Below are positions 5,105 through 6,272 of a DNA stretch of 6,272 nt, in pieces; the first letter of the stretch is position 1, and each line of letters opens with the position of its first letter. The translations under genes were made by a program, and so were the position numbers. The stretch comes from CAJQQY01 sp964352225 (GTDB taxonomy: Bacteria; Bacteroidota; Bacteroidia; Chitinophagales; Saprospiraceae). A model generated the notes under the pieces. The model worked only from the letters and a program-made list of their open reading frames with translations. It ran no database searches and was not told the DNA's origin. The stretch is taken from contig CAYGRM010000391.1 of the NCBI GenBank assembly GCA_964352225.1, positions 1-6,272 of the forward strand. The letters run 5' to 3'.

Positions 5105-5178
5105 TACCTCAGGAGGGACTCGAACCCCCAACATCGTGTTTCTAAAACACGCGCCTCTGCCAGTTGGGCTACTAAGGT
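5105..5178 (-). tRNA. tRNA with Leu anticodon (TAG) but class I variable loop
   Basis: 74 nt. The acceptor is ACCTTAG/CTGAGGT with discriminator A, the LeuRS identity base. The D arm is GCC CAACTGGCAGA GGC. The anticodon arm CGTGT TTTAGAA ACACG is perfect, anticodon TAG, reading CUA and probably CUN. The T arm is GGGGG TTCGAGT CCCTC. The variable region is only ATGTT (five bases), whereas bacterial Leu tRNAs are class II with a long variable arm. Charging by LeuRS is therefore inferred from anticodon and A73, not shown. The trailer begins CTA. Confidence 0.92.
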
Positions 5179-5184
5179 TTTTTG

Positions 5185-5270
5185 TGAAAAAGGTAGGACT
5201 TGAACCTACAAGGTTATTTAAAACATCGATTTTACAGACCGACACGCTACCAATTACGTTCTACTTTTCC
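5185..5270 (-). tRNA. tRNA-Tyr(GTA), class II
   Basis: 86 nt. The acceptor is GGAAAAG/CTTTTTC with discriminator A. The anticodon arm is TCGGT CTGTAAA ATCGA, anticodon GTA (UAY). The variable arm of about 16 bases contains GTT TTAAAT AAC, as expected for bacterial Tyr. The T arm is GTAGG TTCAAGT CCTAC. The D stem (ACG..CGT) is set two bases further from the acceptor than normal. The trailer begins CAA. Confidence 0.95.
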
Positions 5271-5275
5271 AGTTG

Positions 5276-5368
5276 TAGCCATGCAGGGGTTCCCTGCCTG
5301 ACCGGCAGGCAGGGAACCCCAATCTGAAGATTCGTAATCTTCTGTCCTTCCAATTGAACGACACGACT
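5276..5368 (-). tRNA. tRNA-Arg(ACG) with 21-nt insert in the T loop
   Basis: 93 nt, or 72 without the insert. The acceptor is AGTCGTG/CATGGCT with discriminator A. The D arm is GTTC AATTGGAA GGAC. The anticodon arm is GAAGA TTACGAA TCTTC, anticodon ACG. With A34 deaminated to inosine by TadA it would read CGU/CGC/CGA. The T stem is TGGGG/CCCTG. The T loop TTC-GAAC is split between C56 and G57 by a 21-base palindrome. This is the only Arg tRNA in the array; none reads AGR. The trailer begins CAA. Confidence 0.92.
5293..5313 (-). repeat. Family C palindrome in tRNA-Arg T loop
   Basis: On the tRNA strand it reads CCTGCCTGCC then GGTCAGGCAGG, the most symmetrical copy. It is inserted at the centre of GGGGTTC/GAACCCC, itself a palindrome. 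The whole forms a long hairpin that replaces the T arm tip. The site differs by three bases from the junction used in the other three tRNAs. Confidence 0.92.
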
Positions 5369-5377
5369 AAAAAAATG

Positions 5378-5472
5378 TATCCTCGATGAGATTCGAACCT
5401 GTCTGCCGACTAGGCAGGCTCATACTTAATAGGGCTTAAACCTACTGCCTCTGCCGGTTGGGCTACGAGGAT
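5378..5472 (-). tRNA. tRNA with Leu anticodon (TAA), class I variable loop, 21-nt T-arm insert
   Basis: 95 nt, or 74 without the insert. The acceptor ATCCTCG/CGAGGAT is perfect and the discriminator is A. The D arm GCC CAACCGGCAGA GGC is nearly identical to that of Leu(TAG). The anticodon arm is GTAGG TTTAAGC CCTAT, anticodon TAA (UUA/UUG). The variable loop is TAAGT, again short for a Leu tRNA. The T stem ATGAG/CTCAT is intact, with a 21-base palindrome between position 53 and the loop TTCGAAT. The trailer begins CAT. Confidence 0.9.
5398..5418 (-). repeat. Family C palindrome in tRNA-Leu(TAA) T arm
   Basis: On the tRNA strand it reads CCTGCCTAG then TCGGCAGACAGG. This is the same sequence and orientation as the copy in tRNA-Asp apart from one extra base near the centre. 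It is flanked by GAG and TTCGAATCTC. Confidence 0.92.
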
Positions 5473-5499
5473 ATTCATAGCTATATATTTCAAAATTTG

Positions 5500-5570
5500 T
5501 CTAAGCAGTAGGAGTCGAACCTACACCCCCTACATTCCAAATGTAGTGCTCTGCATTAAGCTACGCCTAG
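5500..5570 (-). tRNA. tRNA-Pro(TGG), D loop without GG
   Basis: 71 nt. The acceptor is CTAGGCG/TGCTTAG with discriminator A; a C1-G72 first pair is typical of bacterial Pro. The anticodon arm CTACA TTTGGAA TGTAG is perfect, anticodon TGG, reading CCN. The T arm is GTAGG TTCGACT CCTAC. The D arm GCTT AATGCA GAGC has a six-base loop without the G18-G19 pair that normally docks into the T loop. The trailer begins CAA. Confidence 0.93.
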
Positions 5571-5579
5571 AGATAAAAG

Positions 5580-5654
5580 TGGAAGGAATGGGAATCGAAC
5601 CCAACTCACAATGGTTGCAAACCAACATCGCCTTGCCTTGGTACATGTCCCCCC
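5580..5654 (-). tRNA. tRNA-Ala(TGC) with G3-U70
   Basis: 75 nt. The acceptor GGGGGGA/TCCTTCC contains G3-U70, the defining AlaRS identity pair; the discriminator is A. The anticodon loop is TTTGCAA, anticodon TGC, reading GCN. Defects: a mismatch in the anticodon stem (GTTGG/CCATT), a T-T mismatch at the base of the T stem, C at position 8, and a poorly paired D region containing AAGGCAA. Identity is clear, but folding is weaker than average. The trailer begins CTT. Confidence 0.9.
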
Positions 5655-5667
5655 AGTCATAATTATG

Positions 5668-5775
5668 ATTCTTAAAAAAAACTGTGATTCTAAGTCAAGT
5701 TAAAATTGTAATTAACTCTTCTGCTAGTCGTTCTTAATTCCAATTTTAACTTGACCACAGGTGTTTTTCAAGAAT
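5668..5775. repeat. Structured palindrome, family A copy 3
   Basis: The outer arm ATTCTTAAAAAAAACTGTG (5668-5686) pairs with 5756-5775 apart from a bulge and two mismatches. The one-sided bulge ATTCTAA follows. The inner stem GTCAAGTTAAAATTG pairs with CAATTTTAACTTGAC (ending 5755), identical to copy 1. The loop contains GCTAGTC. It separates tRNA-Asp from the rest of the array. Confidence 0.9.
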
Positions 5776-5776
5776 G

Positions 5777-5803
5777 TAAAAAACTATTCTCTTTTGAATA
5801 GTT
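5777..5803 (-). terminator. Terminator-like hairpin after tRNA-Asp
   Basis: On the minus strand AACTATTC-AAAAGA-GAATAGTT (5803 down to 5782) runs into a short U tract. It lies just after the tRNA-Asp 3' end and before the family A palindrome. It is AT-rich and only eight pairs long, so it may attenuate rather than stop transcription. If it is strong, Asp is a separate unit. Confidence 0.55.
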
Positions 5804-5805
5804 AG

Positions 5806-5899
5806 CGGTGAAGACGAGATTCGAACCTGTCTGCCGACAGGCAGGCTCGCAACTTGAGGATAGACAATCCCCCACTCTACCTGATTGAGTTACATCACC
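5806..5899 (-). tRNA. tRNA-Asp(GTC) with 20-nt insert in the T arm
   Basis: First tRNA of the array; 94 nt, or 74 without the insert. The acceptor is GGTGATG/CTTCACC with one T-T mismatch; discriminator G is as expected for Asp. The D stem is ACTC/GAGT. The anticodon arm is GGGGA TTGTCTA TCCTC, anticodon GTC (GAY); position 37 is U rather than the usual purine. The T stem GCGAG/CTCGT is intact, with a 20-base palindrome between position 53 and the loop TTCGAAT. The trailer begins CTA. Confidence 0.92.
5826..5845 (-). repeat. Family C palindrome in tRNA-Asp T arm
   Basis: On the tRNA strand it reads CCTGCCTGTCGGCAGACAGG. It can form eight or so pairs with one C-A mismatch. It is flanked by GAG and TTCGAATCTC, as in the Leu(TAA) copy. 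Confidence 0.92.
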
Positions 5900-6012
5900 G
5901 TATAAAACTAAATTTTCAATTTTGACATACTTCTCCTGTTTACCGACATGACATTTCAGGTAGATATTAAGTAGGAGAAATTTGCAAATGGAGATTATTA
6001 CTTTTTTACAAC

Positions 6013-6032
6013 CCACCTAATCGGTCGGCAGG
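6013..6032. repeat. Diverged family C palindrome, intergenic
   Basis: On the minus strand it reads CCTGCCGACC then GATTAGGTGG. It is recognisable by the CCTGCC start and the central ACCGAT shared with the copy at 3952-3972. It folds less well than the others and lies outside any RNA gene I can see. Confidence 0.6.
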
Positions 6033-6150
6033 CAATAAACTTACATCTACATTTATTTAAAAATTTGAATTGATTCCCTTTTAGGTTTATATGAGTTTTG
6101 ACAATGTGTTTTCCACCTTTTCATTTTACTCCATACAAAAAATATATTTC

Positions 6151-6172
6151 GCTATTCACTTTCACGAATAGC
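6151..6172 (-). terminator. Possible terminator of an upstream minus-strand gene
   Basis: GCTATTC/GAATAGC, seven perfect pairs with an eight-base loop. On the minus strand it is followed by GAAATATATTTTTTG, a T-rich tail that starts a few bases late. The core CTATTC/GAATAG is the same as in the hairpin at 5782-5803. It may end a minus-strand transcript that begins outside the window. Confidence 0.4.
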
Positions 6173-6272
6173 TTCTTTGTTCAATTTTATCATTTCAAAT
6201 TGAAGCAGAACGAATAGACTTATTTCTTAAAAAAAATTAGAAGTTGTTTCGCAGCTGCTTTATTTCTAACAG

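Larger units (their letters stand above)
5900..6272. other. Non-coding region upstream of the tRNA array
   Basis: No open frame here is credible. The array promoter should lie in it on the minus strand. The nearest match to the Bacteroidota -7 element TAnnTTTG is TCCATTTG (5985-5992), with a TTG 16 bases upstream, which is shorter than the usual spacing, so it is weak. TTCTCCT/AGGAGAA, with TACC/GGTA inside (about 5930-5980), could fold the leader. A family C repeat lies at 6013-6032 and a hairpin at 6151-6172. Confidence 0.4.

Noticed and set aside
5105..5178. Amber suppressor tRNA, because of the letters TAG
   Set aside because: TAG here is the anticodon, which reads CUA. A suppressor of UAG codons would need anticodon CTA. 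No array tRNA has CTA, TTA or TCA.
2931..5775. CRISPR array
   Set aside because: The repeats are long self-complementary elements at irregular distances with tRNA genes between them. There are no uniform spacers and no cas genes.

Overview
The window looks like chromosomal DNA of an AT-rich Bacteroidota, most likely a flavobacterium. The reasons are the low GC content, a three-histidine-box fatty acid desaturase of the type common in that group, AT-rich upstream regions without a Shine-Dalgarno sequence, and small palindromic repeats that I associate, from memory only, with flavobacterial genomes.

Layout: 184-1936 holds two plus-strand genes 25 bases apart, a GNAT-like acetyltransferase and a membrane fatty acid desaturase. 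They face a minus-strand RNA locus across a terminator hairpin (1956-2000). From 5899 down to 2037 the minus strand carries 23 tRNA genes. In transcription order: Asp(GTC), Ala(TGC), Pro(TGG), Leu(TAA), Arg(ACG), Tyr(GTA), Leu(TAG), Gly(TCC), Ser(GCT), Ser(TGA), Lys(TTT), Cys(GCA), Val(TAC), Asn(GTT), Thr(TGT), Ile(GAT), then about 0.93 kb without a tRNA, then His(GTG), Ile(TAT), Phe(GAA), Met(CAT), Gln(TTG), Trp(CCA), Glu(TTC). All 20 amino acids are represented, essentially one tRNA per codon box. Only Arg AGA/AGG and a second Met tRNA are missing.

The tRNA-free block at about 3095-4020 has no convincing gene. It has many RNA-like helices, including a C(UUCG)G and a GNRA-type tetraloop that are correct only on the minus strand. 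I call it a candidate large structured non-coding RNA embedded in the array.

The tRNAs are unusual as a group. In 23 of 23, the base after the discriminator is C, usually followed by a non-C and then A. Four (Val, Arg, Leu-TAA, Asp) carry a 20-21 nt palindrome inside the T arm. Both Leu tRNAs have short class I variable loops. There is an Ile(UAU) tRNA, a His tRNA without the G-1/C73 pair, an Asn tRNA with C33, and several eroded D or T arms. Three families of palindromic repeats punctuate the array.

Two readings compete. One is a specialised, self-contained decoding set with its own large RNA, as seen in phage and mobile-element tRNA arrays. The other is a formerly mobile array that is now decaying. 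The sequence alone does not decide between them.
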